The notes under the pieces: generated by a model | Seen by the model: the letters and a program-made list of their open reading frames with translations, nothing else | Databases searched by the model: none | What the model was told of the DNA's origin: nothing | Made by a program: the position numbers and the translations under genes | DNA from: Candidatus Kaistella beijingensis | GTDB taxonomy: Bacteria; Bacteroidota; Bacteroidia; Flavobacteriales; Weeksellaceae | DNA: 64,000 bases | NCBI RefSeq assembly: GCF_020084865.1 | Contig: NZ_CP071953.1 | Coordinates: 2,666,001 to 2,730,000, forward strand | Direction: 5' to 3' | Shown: piece by piece, positions 27,452-35,434 of the stretch | Layout of the letters: the number at the start of each line of letters is the position of its first letter | How positions within the stretch are numbered: the first letter of the stretch is position 1

Positions 27452-28000
27452 ATGAAACATTTAAAATACATCATACTTTTCTTAACCTTAATCCTAACAT
27501 TTTCCTGTTCAAGAGCGGATGAAGACTTGGACGTTCTTTCACAAGAGGATATTTCAAACATCATTCTGAACGTGAAAGACGATGCAACGGGAATTACGCA
27601 AACTTATAATTACACCATAAATTCCGTTACAAATCCTGTCATCAAATTAACGGACGGAAAATCTTACACCGTAAACGCCATTTTCCTCAATGGAAATGAA
27701 GACGAAACCGAAAGCATCAAAGCCGCAAAAGATGAACATTTCCTGATTTTCGATTTTCAAGGTTCGCAAATTAATCTGACAAGGATTGATGATGCTTCTT
27801 CCACAAGAACAGACGGAAATAGAGTCGGTTTAATGACCAAATGGAATGTGGTAAAAGCCATCAATTCTACATCGCCACAATTGGTTTTGACGGTAAATCA
27901 CGATGCAGTTTCAGTCAGCGAACAACAGAATGGAACCGCTTTCGGAACTGCAAACGGCGGTGAGACGGATGCAATGGCGATTTTTGGGATTTCGAATTAA
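27452..28000 (+). CDS. Lipoprotein partner of the TonB receptor
   Basis: 182 residues with a lipobox-type signal (ILTFSCSRADED, Cys about 19). After lipidation it would sit in the outer membrane; the acidic start (ADEDLD) fits surface export in Bacteroidota. The rest is a beta-rich domain. Members of this family that I recall (pattern R-DG-VGL-TKW and GTAFGTANGGETDA) are regularly encoded right after metal-type TonB receptors. It may capture the ligand or cap the receptor. Confidence 0.75.
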   Translation: MKHLKYIILFLTLILTFSCSRADEDLDVLSQEDISNIILNVKDDATGITQTYNYTINSVTNPVIKLTDGKSYTVNAIFLNGNEDETESIKAAKDEHFLIFDFQGSQINLTRIDDASSTRTDGNRVGLMTKWNVVKAINSTSPQLVLTVNHDAVSVSEQQNGTAFGTANGGETDAMAIFGISN

Positions 28001-28003
28001 ATA

Positions 28004-28132
28004 GATTCCACTTCGTTCGGAATGACTTCCTCCCAATAAAGACCAAGGCGGGAATCGGCGCGGCTTCGCCGCGCCGATTCCCGCCAAAATATAGCGATGA
28101 ATGTTGTCATTCCGAGCGAAGCGAGGAATCCG
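28004..28132. repeat. Composite palindromic repeat
   Basis: Outer arms (GATTCC-ACTTCGTTCGGAATGAC and its inverse with GCGAAGC) flank a GC-rich perfect hairpin GCGGGAATCGGCGCGGC with a TTCG loop (28049-28087). The outer arm is the same repeat that lies in frame in the LuxE-like gene. Confidence 0.7.
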
Positions 28133-28225
28133 ATTGATTTTTAGGCTTAATTTACTTTTTCAAATAAAATCAATCTATGCAAAAATTGCCATTGATTTTC
28201 ATTTAAATAAGTCAAAAAAAATTCC

Positions 28226-28233
28226 TATTTTTG
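28226..28233 (+). promoter_or_regulatory. -7 box of tig
   Basis: TATTTTTG, 22 bp upstream of the start codon. Confidence 0.55.
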
Positions 28234-28255
28234 CAACCTAAAATTTTAATCAATA

Positions 28256-29590
28256 ATGAACGTTACAGCGACAAAACATGATGATGTAAGTGCATTGCTT
28301 ACAGTGACTTTAGATAAATCAGACTACAAAGACCAAGTTGAAAAACAGCTCATCAATTATGCGAAAAACGCACAGGTTCCAGGTTTCAGAAAAGGAAAAG
28401 TGCCATTAAGCATGGTGAGAAAGCAATATGAAGCAGGAATCGCTTTCGAGGAAATCAACAAGCAGGTTTCTGATGCGCTGAACAATTATATCAACGAAAA
28501 TAATTTGAGATTGGTTGGTCAACCTGTTCCACAACCGGTAGATGATTTCAACCACAATGCAGAGCAACTTTCTGTGGCTTTCGAAGTAGGTTACGAACCA
28601 AATTTCACGGTAGATTTGTCAAAATATGAAGCGCCTCACTACAAAGTAGAAGCATCTGACAAAGAAATCGGACAAAGCATCGAAAACATGCAGAAGCGTT
28701 TCGCAACTCAGGTTCCACAGGATAAAATTGGGAAAGATTCTCACATCGCTTTAGAAGTGACGCAAATCGTTGAAGAAAATGCGGAAGGTGAACATCATCA
28801 CGCTCCAAAACAAACCGTTGTGAATGCCGACAAAAAGGAAGCTTTCAAATTGGTAAAAGATTTGGCGATGGATGGAACCGTGAAAGTAACTAAAGCTGAT
28901 TTGAAAAAAAATGAAGAATTGGCGAAAGAATTAGGTTTCAGCAAAGAGGAAGTTGAGCATCTTCACCACGACGAATTAGAGGTGAAAGTGAAAGATTTCT
29001 ACGGTTTGGATTTGGCTGAATTAAATCAAGATTTGTTCGACAAAGTGTACGGTGAAGGAACGGTAAAATCTGAAGACGAATTGAAATCTAAAGTAAAATC
29101 TGAACTGGATGAATATTTCCAACAGAATGCGGATGTACATTTCGTGAACAAAATTTTGGCTCAAATCAACGAGAAAGAAGAAGTAAAACTACCTGAAACT
29201 TTCTTGACGAAATGGTTGATGTTCAGCAACGAAAACATCACCTCTGAAGAACAGGCAAAAGAAATTTTGGAAGCTGAGAAAAACGTGTTGAAATACCAAA
29301 TCCTTGAAGGAAAATTGATGAACGACAACGAAATCAAGTTGGAATATTCAGACGTTCTTGGACAGGCGGAACAATTGGTGAGAAATCAGTTGGCAATCTA
29401 CGGAATCCATCATTTAAGCGATGAGGAAATCCAAAAATATGCGGTTGAAATGTTGAAAGACCAAGAACAAGTTCGTCAGATTTCATCTGAAGTTGCTATG
29501 GCAAAACTGAAAGACGTAATCCTTGAAAAAGCATCTAAAAAAGAAACCAAAATCTCTCACGACGAGTTCTTGGAAGAATTGAAAAAGTAA
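28256..29590 (+). CDS. tig: Trigger factor-like chaperone
   Basis: 444 residues. The ribosome-binding signature GFRKGKVPLSMV (about residues 44-55) is present, followed by the dimerisation/PPIase-position region, which is divergent here and His/Glu-rich around 180-190 (EGEHHHAPK), and the helical C-terminal arms. It binds nascent chains at the ribosome exit tunnel. The PPIase domain is degenerate, as is common in Bacteroidota. Normally followed by clpP, but here by an MgtC-like gene on the other strand. Confidence 0.9.
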   Translation: MNVTATKHDDVSALLTVTLDKSDYKDQVEKQLINYAKNAQVPGFRKGKVPLSMVRKQYEAGIAFEEINKQVSDALNNYINENNLRLVGQPVPQPVDDFNHNAEQLSVAFEVGYEPNFTVDLSKYEAPHYKVEASDKEIGQSIENMQKRFATQVPQDKIGKDSHIALEVTQIVEENAEGEHHHAPKQTVVNADKKEAFKLVKDLAMDGTVKVTKADLKKNEELAKELGFSKEEVEHLHHDELEVKVKDFYGLDLAELNQDLFDKVYGEGTVKSEDELKSKVKSELDEYFQQNADVHFVNKILAQINEKEEVKLPETFLTKWLMFSNENITSEEQAKEILEAEKNVLKYQILEGKLMNDNEIKLEYSDVLGQAEQLVRNQLAIYGIHHLSDEEIQKYAVEMLKDQEQVRQISSEVAMAKLKDVILEKASKKETKISHDEFLEELKK

Positions 29591-29606
29591 GTAATCGCAC
29601 CGATTT

Positions 29607-29653
29607 CCCCTCTTTCAGAGGCGTGTCTTCAACCTGTTGAAGATGGGGTGTTT
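29607..29653 (+). repeat. CCCCTC...GGGGTG element, copy 1
   Basis: Left arm CCCCTCTTTCAGAGG-GTG, central palindrome TCTTCA...TGAAGA, right arm GGGGTGTTT. Copy 2 at 32948-33000 has the same arms and a different centre; a third lies inside the M3 peptidase gene. Confidence 0.65.
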
Positions 29654-29661
29654 AAAATAGT

Positions 29662-29694
29662 AAATCCGTTTCAGAAATGAAACGGATTTTTTTA
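29662..29694 (+). terminator. tig terminator
   Basis: ATCCGTTTC-AGAAAT-GAAACGGAT hairpin followed by seven T. Confidence 0.85.
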
Positions 29695-29719
29695 TATGAG
29701 CAATTCTTGAATTTTTTTG

Positions 29720-29759
29720 AGCCACACAGGTACATAGTTTCTATGTGACTTGTGGCTTT
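29720..29759. terminator. Second hairpin, possible terminator
   Basis: AGCCACA...TGTGGCT with inner CATAG/CTATG, followed by TTTTATTAATT on the plus strand, lying between converging tig and the MgtC-like gene. Confidence 0.5.
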
Positions 29760-29765
29760 TATTAA

Positions 29766-30413
29766 TTATTGGTAACTGAAAAACACAATATTTTCATTTT
29801 CAGCGAGGTAATTTTCAAGTCTTGTAACTTTATTCGCATCTATGTGCATGTCGAGAATCACCTGAATTTCTCCTTTTTCCTTTTGCAATCCAACTTCATT
29901 AACATCTTTTGCAATCTGCCTCAAATCATTAAGAATAGCATCTTTCTCTTCCACAAAATTTTTTGCTTGAATATGGAGTTTCAAAGTCTTATTATGATTT
30001 TGGGGCAAGAAATTTTTCGACAAATATTCTGCGGAGTAAATCACGAAAAGTGCAGAACCCAAAAAGGTAAACGCCAGATAAACTTCGCCAAAACCAATCG
30101 ACATTCCCACCGCAGCTGCAATCCAAATAATTCCTGCCGTCGTTAACCCACGAACACTGAATCCCTGCTTGAAAATAACACCCGCTCCCAAAAAACCAAT
30201 TCCGCTCACGATATAGGAAGCAATTCTTGTTGGGTCGCCTGTTCCCGAAACTTTGTAAGAAAGGATTGAAAACAAGGTGGAACCCAAACAAATCACGGTA
30301 ATGGTTTTTAATCCCGCAGATTTGTCCTTCATTTCCCGCTCAAAACCTAAAATAAGTCCTGCAATGGCGGAAAGGATGGCTTTGTAAACATCTAAAAGTT
30401 CAAAATGTTCCAA
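29766..30413 (-). CDS. MgtC/SapB family membrane protein
   Basis: About 215 residues from a TTG at 30413 (EHFELLDVYKAILSA). Four to five membrane segments contain the family core GLILGFEREMKDKSAGLKT and GIGFLGAGVIFKQGFSVRGL, with a cytoplasmic ACT-like C-terminal domain (about 140-215). MgtC proteins affect magnesium homeostasis and F-ATPase activity. The longer frame to an ATG at 30506 would overlap the upstream DUF3109 gene by 65 bp and add a basic, non-conserved tail, so the TTG is preferred. Confidence 0.85.
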   Translation of the reverse strand: MEHFELLDVYKAILSAIAGLILGFEREMKDKSAGLKTITVICLGSTLFSILSYKVSGTGDPTRIASYIVSGIGFLGAGVIFKQGFSVRGLTTAGIIWIAAAVGMSIGFGEVYLAFTFLGSALFVIYSAEYLSKNFLPQNHNKTLKLHIQAKNFVEEKDAILNDLRQIAKDVNEVGLQKEKGEIQVILDMHIDANKVTRLENYLAENENIVFFSYQ

Positions 30414-30441
30414 ATTTTTTCTTTTAAAGGTAAGGCTTTTT

Positions 30442-31026
30442 TTAAGAATTAAATTCTTTGTTCCATTCTTCCGCAGCTTCACAAAGAGTGGTGTAGAATT
30501 CTTCACCGTATTTTCTGATTAAAGGAGTTTTCAAAAATTTATAAACAGGCACTTTCAATTCCTTTCCCAGAATGCACGCATCTTTGCAGACATCCCACTC
30601 ATGATAATTCAATGCCGTGAAGGTAGAGTATTCATTCACCCGAATTGGATAAAGGTGACAGGAAATCGGTTTTTGCCAATCTACAGCGCCGTCTTCATAC
30701 GCTTTTTCGATGCCACATTTGGTGATGCCTCTTTCGTCAAAAATCACATACGCACATTCTTCACCATTCACCATTGGAGTTACAAAATCGCCATCCATCG
30801 GATCGACCGTCCAAGTTCCCTGTTCTTCCAAAGCTTTCACTCCTTCAGGACGAAGATAAGGCTTTACCTGGTCAAAAATTTTATCGAGAATTTCGGTTTC
30901 ATATTTTTCCAAAGGCGCACCAACTTCACCTGCAACGCAACACGCACCTTTGCATTTGCTGAGGTTACACACGAATTCTTCAGAAAAAATATCTTCAGAA
31001 ATTAATTTATTTTCAATTTGAATCAT
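30442..31026 (-). CDS. DUF3109 family cysteine-rich protein
   Basis: 194 residues, soluble. Conserved cysteines: CNLSKCKGACC (about 20-30), EECAYV, TKCGIE, SCHLYPIR and the C-terminal CKDACILG. This pattern, shared with YkgJ-like proteins, suggests a bound metal or Fe-S centre. Function is not known. A 10-bp TTCAAAC array in minus-strand orientation lies right before the start codon. Confidence 0.85.
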   Translation of the reverse strand: MIQIENKLISEDIFSEEFVCNLSKCKGACCVAGEVGAPLEKYETEILDKIFDQVKPYLRPEGVKALEEQGTWTVDPMDGDFVTPMVNGEECAYVIFDERGITKCGIEKAYEDGAVDWQKPISCHLYPIRVNEYSTFTALNYHEWDVCKDACILGKELKVPVYKFLKTPLIRKYGEEFYTTLCEAAEEWNKEFNS

Positions 31027-31033
31027 TTAAATT

Positions 31034-31073
31034 ATTTGAAGTTGTTTTTTATTTTTTGATTTTGTTTGAAATG
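31034..31073. repeat. TTCAAAC-type array (minus-strand orientation)
   Basis: GTTTGAAATGG and degenerate TTTGA units, i.e. TTCAAAC repeats read on the minus strand, immediately upstream of the DUF3109 start. Confidence 0.5.
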
Positions 31074-31125
31074 GCGATTCAAAAAATCAAATTTCTTTTT
31101 AATTATGATTAACAATCGGCTCTTA

Positions 31126-32028
31126 TCAATTAAAGAAAAAGTTGGTGAGTTTAAAAATCACCAAACACAGAATAATCGTCCACAAACCGACTTCCCTCAT
31201 CCAATATTTTGGGAGAAAACGCAGCATTCTACTCAAAATAATCGAAGAAGGAAGCGCAAGTAAAAGCAAATACTCGTAATTTTTTCCCATGTATAAAACA
31301 ATCGTAATTAATTGTGCAATCGAAAAAACCAACAAAAAGGCATACTTGAATTTGCTTGTCGGACTTTTCTTATTAAAATTTCTAAAGTGATCCATTACCG
31401 CATGAATCAACATTAAAGCAACAGGAATTAACCAGGCAAGATTTTGTAAATCCGTCGAAGGTTTAAAATTTCTGAACGGAAAATAAGCAGGATTCCAAGA
31501 ATTATAATCAAGGAAATAAACAATTCCAAAGTAGGAAATTGCAATGAGAAACGCACCAAAAAATAACCTAAAAATATGCAGCCCTATTCTGTCTGAAGTC
31601 CCAATAATATGGAAAACTACGAAAATCGCCATCGGCCAAGTTGTAGGCAAAAAGATGAAATTAATCGCCAAAATTGCTCCCACCAAAATATAAGAATTTT
31701 TCCGCACCGACATTTCGGTATTGGTTAAAAGCAACAAAATAATGGAATTGGTAAAAAGCGCGACCGCAATTCCAATGTCTAAATCTCCCGGATAAAATGC
31801 GAAAATAAAAGCGGTATACAGAAAAAGCGGAAGATGGGTTTGATAATTCAGCGCAATCGCATTAAAACAAAAATATCCCAAAGCAACACCCGCAAAAGTA
31901 ATGATGGCGGAAATTACATCTAACCTACTGTAATCCAAAAAGTTAAAGCCAATTACAATTAAAAGAAGCACGCCAATGTAAACAGGAACTGAAAAAATAT
32001 TGCTTTCTTTTGAAAGTAATCGAAACAT
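31126..32028 (-). CDS. DUF6427 family multi-pass membrane protein
   Basis: 300 residues with about eight to nine hydrophobic segments and very little soluble sequence. The N-terminal MFRLLSKESNIFSVPVYIG and the central NSWNPAYFPFRNF agree with the flavobacterial DUF6427 family as I recall it. It is divergent from a DUF6341 gene, a pairing seen in related genomes. A membrane transport or envelope role is plausible; no function is known. Confidence 0.7.
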   Translation of the reverse strand: MFRLLSKESNIFSVPVYIGVLLLIVIGFNFLDYSRLDVISAIITFAGVALGYFCFNAIALNYQTHLPLFLYTAFIFAFYPGDLDIGIAVALFTNSIILLLLTNTEMSVRKNSYILVGAILAINFIFLPTTWPMAIFVVFHIIGTSDRIGLHIFRLFFGAFLIAISYFGIVYFLDYNSWNPAYFPFRNFKPSTDLQNLAWLIPVALMLIHAVMDHFRNFNKKSPTSKFKYAFLLVFSIAQLITIVLYMGKNYEYLLLLALPSSIILSRMLRFLPKYWMREVGLWTIILCLVIFKLTNFFFN

Positions 32029-32042
32029 TTTTTATAAATTTG
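32010..32042 (+). promoter_or_regulatory. Promoter of the DUF6341 gene
   Basis: TTG at 32010-32012 (in TTTTG), 22-bp spacer, TAAATTTG at 32035-32042; the gene starts 28 bp later. The -33 box lies inside the divergent DUF6427 gene. Confidence 0.65.
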
Positions 32043-32070
32043 TGCAAAGTTAATTTAAAAAAGGAAAATA

Positions 32071-32304
32071 ATGACGTCTTTTTGGCTATTCTTAAGCAGT
32101 GTTTTCAAATGGTCTTTCGGATTTTTTGATTTTGCAGGAAATTTCGTGAACTGGATTTTATTCATCGTTGCAACTGTTTTATTCTGCTATTGGTGCTATG
32201 TTTTGGTAGTAACTTTAGGTGGTGACAAAGACAAGGAATATTTTTCGCCAACAGAAGGTCATCATCCTTACTACGATCCAAAAATCATGAAAAAAGAAAA
32301 CTAA
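32071..32304 (+). CDS. DUF6341 family small membrane protein
   Basis: 77 residues. One or two hydrophobic segments (about 5-50; NWILFIVATVLFCYWCYVLV) followed by a short polar tail (EYFSPTEGHHPYYDPK). Length and Trp-rich start fit the DUF6341 family known from Flavobacteriia, usually next to DUF6427 as here. Probably a small inner-membrane accessory of that protein. Good promoter and terminator support a real gene. Confidence 0.7.
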   Translation: MTSFWLFLSSVFKWSFGFFDFAGNFVNWILFIVATVLFCYWCYVLVVTLGGDKDKEYFSPTEGHHPYYDPKIMKKEN

Positions 32305-32333
32305 ATAATTGATCTTTATATTTATTATAAAAG

Positions 32334-32365
32334 AATCCCTGGAATTTTATTTTCAGGGATTTTTG
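32334..32365 (+). terminator. Terminator of the DUF6341 gene
   Basis: AATCCCTG/CAGGGATT stem with a 12-base loop and a T run. Confidence 0.75.
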
Positions 32366-32369
32366 TTGC

Positions 32370-32400
32370 GTCATTGCGAGAACGAGGTTCGAAGCAATCC
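32370..32400. repeat. GTCATTGCGAG...CGAAGCAATCC dispersed repeat
   Basis: An imperfect palindrome related to the GTCATTCCGAG element at 28103-28132. Confidence 0.6.
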
Positions 32401-32418
32401 TTCAATCCTATTTTTTTT

Positions 32419-32853
32419 CTAATGAATCGGAATCACCAATACCGGAATCGGTGACCTTCTCGTAAGTTCCTTGGTTAAACTTCCTACGAAAACATCATAC
32501 ATATTGCTTCTTCCGTGTGAACCCATCACGATGTAGCCTGCATTTTTTTCTTTGGCATATTCCAAAATAATATCTCCTGCAACGCCTTGTTTCAGCATGT
32601 GTTCGCAATCTACGTCGTGTGCAATTACTTTTTGTTGAAGATTATTCAAGCGCAAAAATTCTTCTTTAATTTCATTCTGTTCCACTTCCGGGAAATATTG
32701 GAAACCCATATCGCCAATCGCAAAACCAATATCTGCAGGTGCAACGTGAATCAGGCAGATTTTTCCGCGGGTTTCTTTCGCAAATTTCAATGCACCTTCC
32801 AAAAGTTTGTCGGTCGCATCTGAAAAATCGATGGGTAAAACAATGTTAATCAT
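32419..32853 (-). CDS. Universal stress protein (UspA family)
   Basis: 144 residues, one Usp domain. The ATP-binding pattern G-x2-G-x9-G-S is exact in GSHGRSNMYDVFVGS, so it belongs to the ATP-binding (UspFG/MJ0577-like) branch. The N-terminal INIVLPIDFSDAT provides the conserved Asp. It acts in the cytoplasm in stress survival. Single-gene unit. Confidence 0.93.
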   Translation of the reverse strand: MINIVLPIDFSDATDKLLEGALKFAKETRGKICLIHVAPADIGFAIGDMGFQYFPEVEQNEIKEEFLRLNNLQQKVIAHDVDCEHMLKQGVAGDIILEYAKEKNAGYIVMGSHGRSNMYDVFVGSLTKELTRRSPIPVLVIPIH

Positions 32854-32947
32854 GACTTTTAATTTTGTTCCTTAAAGTTACAGAATTTTTTCTAAATTAA
32901 AAATCGACAGCAGAAAAATCATAAAATAAATTTGAAATAAAGGGATT

Positions 32948-33000
32948 CCGCTCTTTCAGAGGGGTGACAAAAATTTGATAAATTTTTACACGGGGTGTTT
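32948..33000 (+). repeat. CCCCTC...GGGGTG element, copy 2
   Basis: CCGCTCTTTCAGAGGGGTG at the left, GGGGTGTTT at the right, with a central AAAATTT...AAATTTT palindrome that differs from copy 1. Confidence 0.65.
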
Positions 33001-33003
33001 TGT

Positions 33004-33612
33004 TTATTGAATCCTCAAATCCAAAACTTTCTGTTCTTCAAGATAAGCTTCTAAAATATCGTTTTCAGAAACCTTCCCAACACCTTTCGGGGTTCCCGTA
33101 AAAATTAAATCACCCACTCTCAAAGTAAAGTACTGCGAAACAAAAGCGATGATTTTTTCGGGTGAAAACATCATCAACGAAGTGTTTCCGTTTTGCACTT
33201 CTTCTTTATTTTTAAGTAAGGTGAAATTCAAATTTTTTAAATCAAAATCTTCTTTTTTGTAAAATTCAGAAATTACAGCAGAACCGTCAAATCCTTTCGC
33301 CAATTCCCACGGAAGTCCTTTTTCTTTAAGTTCAGACTGTAAATCTCTCGCAGTGAAATCGATTCCCAAACCAATTTCCTCAAAATATTTGTCGGCATTT
33401 TCTTCCTGAATGTACTTTCCGCCTTTTGAAATTTTAAGCACCACTTCCAATTCGTAATGAACATCATTCGAAAATTCAGGAATATAGAAATCGGAACCTT
33501 TTTTCAAAACCGCAGTGTCGGGTTTCATAAAGATGACCGGATTTTCAGGAATTTCGTTTCCTAATTCTTTGGCGTGGTCTGCATAATTTCTGCCGATACA
33601 GATGATTTTCAT
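33004..33612 (-). CDS. Fumarylacetoacetate hydrolase family protein
   Basis: 202 residues, the compact form of the FAH family. Seen: CIGRNYADHAKELG at the N-terminus, the metal-binding ELEVVLKI (Glu-x-Glu), and LIFTGTPKGVG near the C-terminus. Such short members act as acylpyruvases or oxaloacetate decarboxylases (FAHD1-like). Substrate cannot be chosen from sequence alone. Confidence 0.9.
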   Translation of the reverse strand: MKIICIGRNYADHAKELGNEIPENPVIFMKPDTAVLKKGSDFYIPEFSNDVHYELEVVLKISKGGKYIQEENADKYFEEIGLGIDFTARDLQSELKEKGLPWELAKGFDGSAVISEFYKKEDFDLKNLNFTLLKNKEEVQNGNTSLMMFSPEKIIAFVSQYFTLRVGDLIFTGTPKGVGKVSENDILEAYLEEQKVLDLRIQ

Positions 33613-33666
33613 GATTGATAAATGATAAATGATAATTGATGAATGATAATTGATGAATGATGATTG
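33612..33666. repeat. 7-bp GATAAAT/GATAATT array
   Basis: About seven consecutive heptamers (GATAAAT, GATAAAT, GATAATT, GATGAAT, GATAATT, GATGAAT, GATGATT) just upstream of the FAH gene on the minus strand. Confidence 0.75.
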
Positions 33667-33712
33667 GTATTTATCCTAACTATTGAATCCAAATGCAACC
33701 ATTTGCACCAAT

Positions 33713-34477
33713 TTAGAACTTGGACTTCAACTGAATTCCCGTCAAAACCTTCTTCGTGTAAAGCGGAAAATCAGCATTCTGAATCCATCCAAAATATCCC
33801 AAATCTTTTTGGAAAACGTCTTTCACTCGTTGTCCTTTATATTTCCCGAAAGTGAAAATTTCCTTTTCATCTTCGTCAAATGCAATGAATCCTGCCAAAT
33901 CAGCAAATTTATTGTGAAATGAAAATTCGCTCAAACCTGCAATATCTTTTGGAAGGTCTTCATAATGACCAACTTGCGCATCCAAAACCTCGAAAGTCGC
34001 CAAAACATCAGCTTCCGCAGAATGGGCATTTTCCAAAGATTTTCCGCAATAAAAGTTGTAGGCGGCAGTCAAATTTCTCGGTTCCATTTTATGGAAAATC
34101 GTTTGTGCATCGACTAATTTGAATTTGCTCAAATCAAAATCAATTCCTGCTCTCAATAATTCTTCCGCCAAAAGTGGCACGTCAAAACGGTTGGAATTGA
34201 ATCCGCCCAAATCGCTTCCCGAAATCATTTCCATAATTTTTGGGGCAATTTCTTTGAATTTCGGAGCGTCTTTAACGTCTTCATCATAAATTCCATGAAC
34301 GGCGCTTGATTCTTTTGGGATATACATTTCAGGATTTACCAGCCAAGTTTTGCTTTCACGGGACGAATCGGGATTGACTTTTAAGATGCAGATTTCAACA
34401 ATTCTATCTTTAGCGACGTTGGTTCCTGTGGTTTCTAAATCGAAGATGCAGAGTGGTTTATGTAATTTTATGTTCAT
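33713..34477 (-). CDS. DnaQ-like 3'-5' exonuclease with DUF3820-type C-terminal domain
   Basis: 254 residues from ATG 34477. DEDDh motifs: FDLETTGT (Exo I), GGFNSNRFDVPLL (Exo II) and AHSAEADVLAT (Exo III with His and Asp). The C-terminal part (about 190-254, FTFGKYKGQRVKDVF, DLGYFGWI) matches the small domain often fused to such exonucleases. It probably trims DNA ends in repair. The frame reaches a TTG at 34492, inside a TGCACC repeat, so the ATG is preferred. Confidence 0.9.
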   Translation of the reverse strand: MNIKLHKPLCIFDLETTGTNVAKDRIVEICILKVNPDSSRESKTWLVNPEMYIPKESSAVHGIYDEDVKDAPKFKEIAPKIMEMISGSDLGGFNSNRFDVPLLAEELLRAGIDFDLSKFKLVDAQTIFHKMEPRNLTAAYNFYCGKSLENAHSAEADVLATFEVLDAQVGHYEDLPKDIAGLSEFSFHNKFADLAGFIAFDEDEKEIFTFGKYKGQRVKDVFQKDLGYFGWIQNADFPLYTKKVLTGIQLKSKF

Positions 34478-34484
34478 AAAAACT

Positions 34485-34512
34485 AGGTGCAAATGGTTGC
34501 AATTGGTGCAGG
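34485..34512. repeat. TGCAACC/TGCACC-family repeat
   Basis: On the minus strand TGCACCAATTGCAACCATTT; it lies 8 bp upstream of the exonuclease start. Confidence 0.6.
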
Positions 34513-34525
34513 GTTTAGTTGGTTT

Positions 34526-35239
34526 TTAATTTAAACTTCTTTGAAAAATTAAAGAAATCAAAATATAATAAATTATTACTAATGGAATTCCTGTGATTCC
34601 GAAAATAACTAATAGTAAAACGGCGCCGATTAGTAAAGCCAATTTCGGGTAATTGTCTTCCAATTTCATGGATTTGAATTTCATGGCAATCATTTTTATG
34701 GGAGAAATTAAAAGCCAAGAAGAAATTGTGGTGAAAATAATTAACAATAAAGGATTTTCAAACAAAAACTTGAAGCTTTCCTGTTCCAAAAAAGCATAAA
34801 ACAATCCAAAAACCAAAATCGTGTTTGAAGGCGTATTCAAACCTTTAAAATAATATTTCTGCTCTTCATCCAAATTGAAAATGGCCAATCTCAAACAGGA
34901 AAAAAGCGTGATAAAAAGTCCCAAATATTTTAGTTCAAAAGGAATTCCGATTCCCCAGATTTGATTTCCAAATGGTTCCAACGCTTTATACATCACGATT
35001 CCTGGAAGTAATCCGAAACTTACCATATCTGCAAGCGAATCGAGTTGAACGCCCAATTGCGAATTCGACTTCATCGCTCTCGCTACAAATCCATCGAAAA
35101 AATCGAGAATTAATGAAAGAATGATGCAAATCGCTGTGACTTTGTAATCTCCTGTAATCAAATGAATTACACCAATACTTCCCGAAAATAGATTCGCCAA
35201 GGTAAAAGCGTTCGCCAAATTGTTTTTAATGAAATTCAT
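34526..35239 (-). CDS. pssA: CDP-diacylglycerol--serine O-phosphatidyltransferase
   Basis: 237 residues from ATG 35239 (NFIKNNLANAFTLANL). The CDP-alcohol phosphotransferase motif DG-x2-AR-x8-G-x3-D-x3-D is exact (DGFVARAMKSNSQLGVQLDS). Seven or so membrane segments. It makes phosphatidylserine, the precursor of phosphatidylethanolamine, at the inner membrane. The open frame upstream of 35239 runs through repeat DNA and is not credible as coding. Confidence 0.92.
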   Translation of the reverse strand: MNFIKNNLANAFTLANLFSGSIGVIHLITGDYKVTAICIILSLILDFFDGFVARAMKSNSQLGVQLDSLADMVSFGLLPGIVMYKALEPFGNQIWGIGIPFELKYLGLFITLFSCLRLAIFNLDEEQKYYFKGLNTPSNTILVFGLFYAFLEQESFKFLFENPLLLIIFTTISSWLLISPIKMIAMKFKSMKLEDNYPKLALLIGAVLLLVIFGITGIPLVIIYYILISLIFQRSLN

Positions 35240-35434
35240 GGAAGCAAAAGTAGTGAATTTGGATGGATGTTGGTTGTTGGATGCAGGAAGTCTTTTTTTA
35301 CGAATTGTAAAAAACAAAAACTCAAAACCAATTAGTACCCATTGCAACCTTCAACAATCTGTACCAAAAAAATCGAATGTAATCTAAATGTGAATTTAAT
35401 GTAAATTTGCAGAATTATTTTTGAAAATTTTTCG

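Noticed and set aside
31066..31263. 65-codon plus-strand frame
   Set aside because: Overlaps the C-terminus of DUF6427 in antisense, without promoter or recognisable domain.
32370..32400. GGTTCGAAGCAATCC resembling a tRNA T-arm
   Set aside because: No acceptor, D or anticodon arm around it; it is a dispersed palindromic repeat.
35240..35347. N-terminal extension of pssA
   Set aside because: Encoded by repeat DNA and non-conserved; ATG 35239 begins the family sequence.
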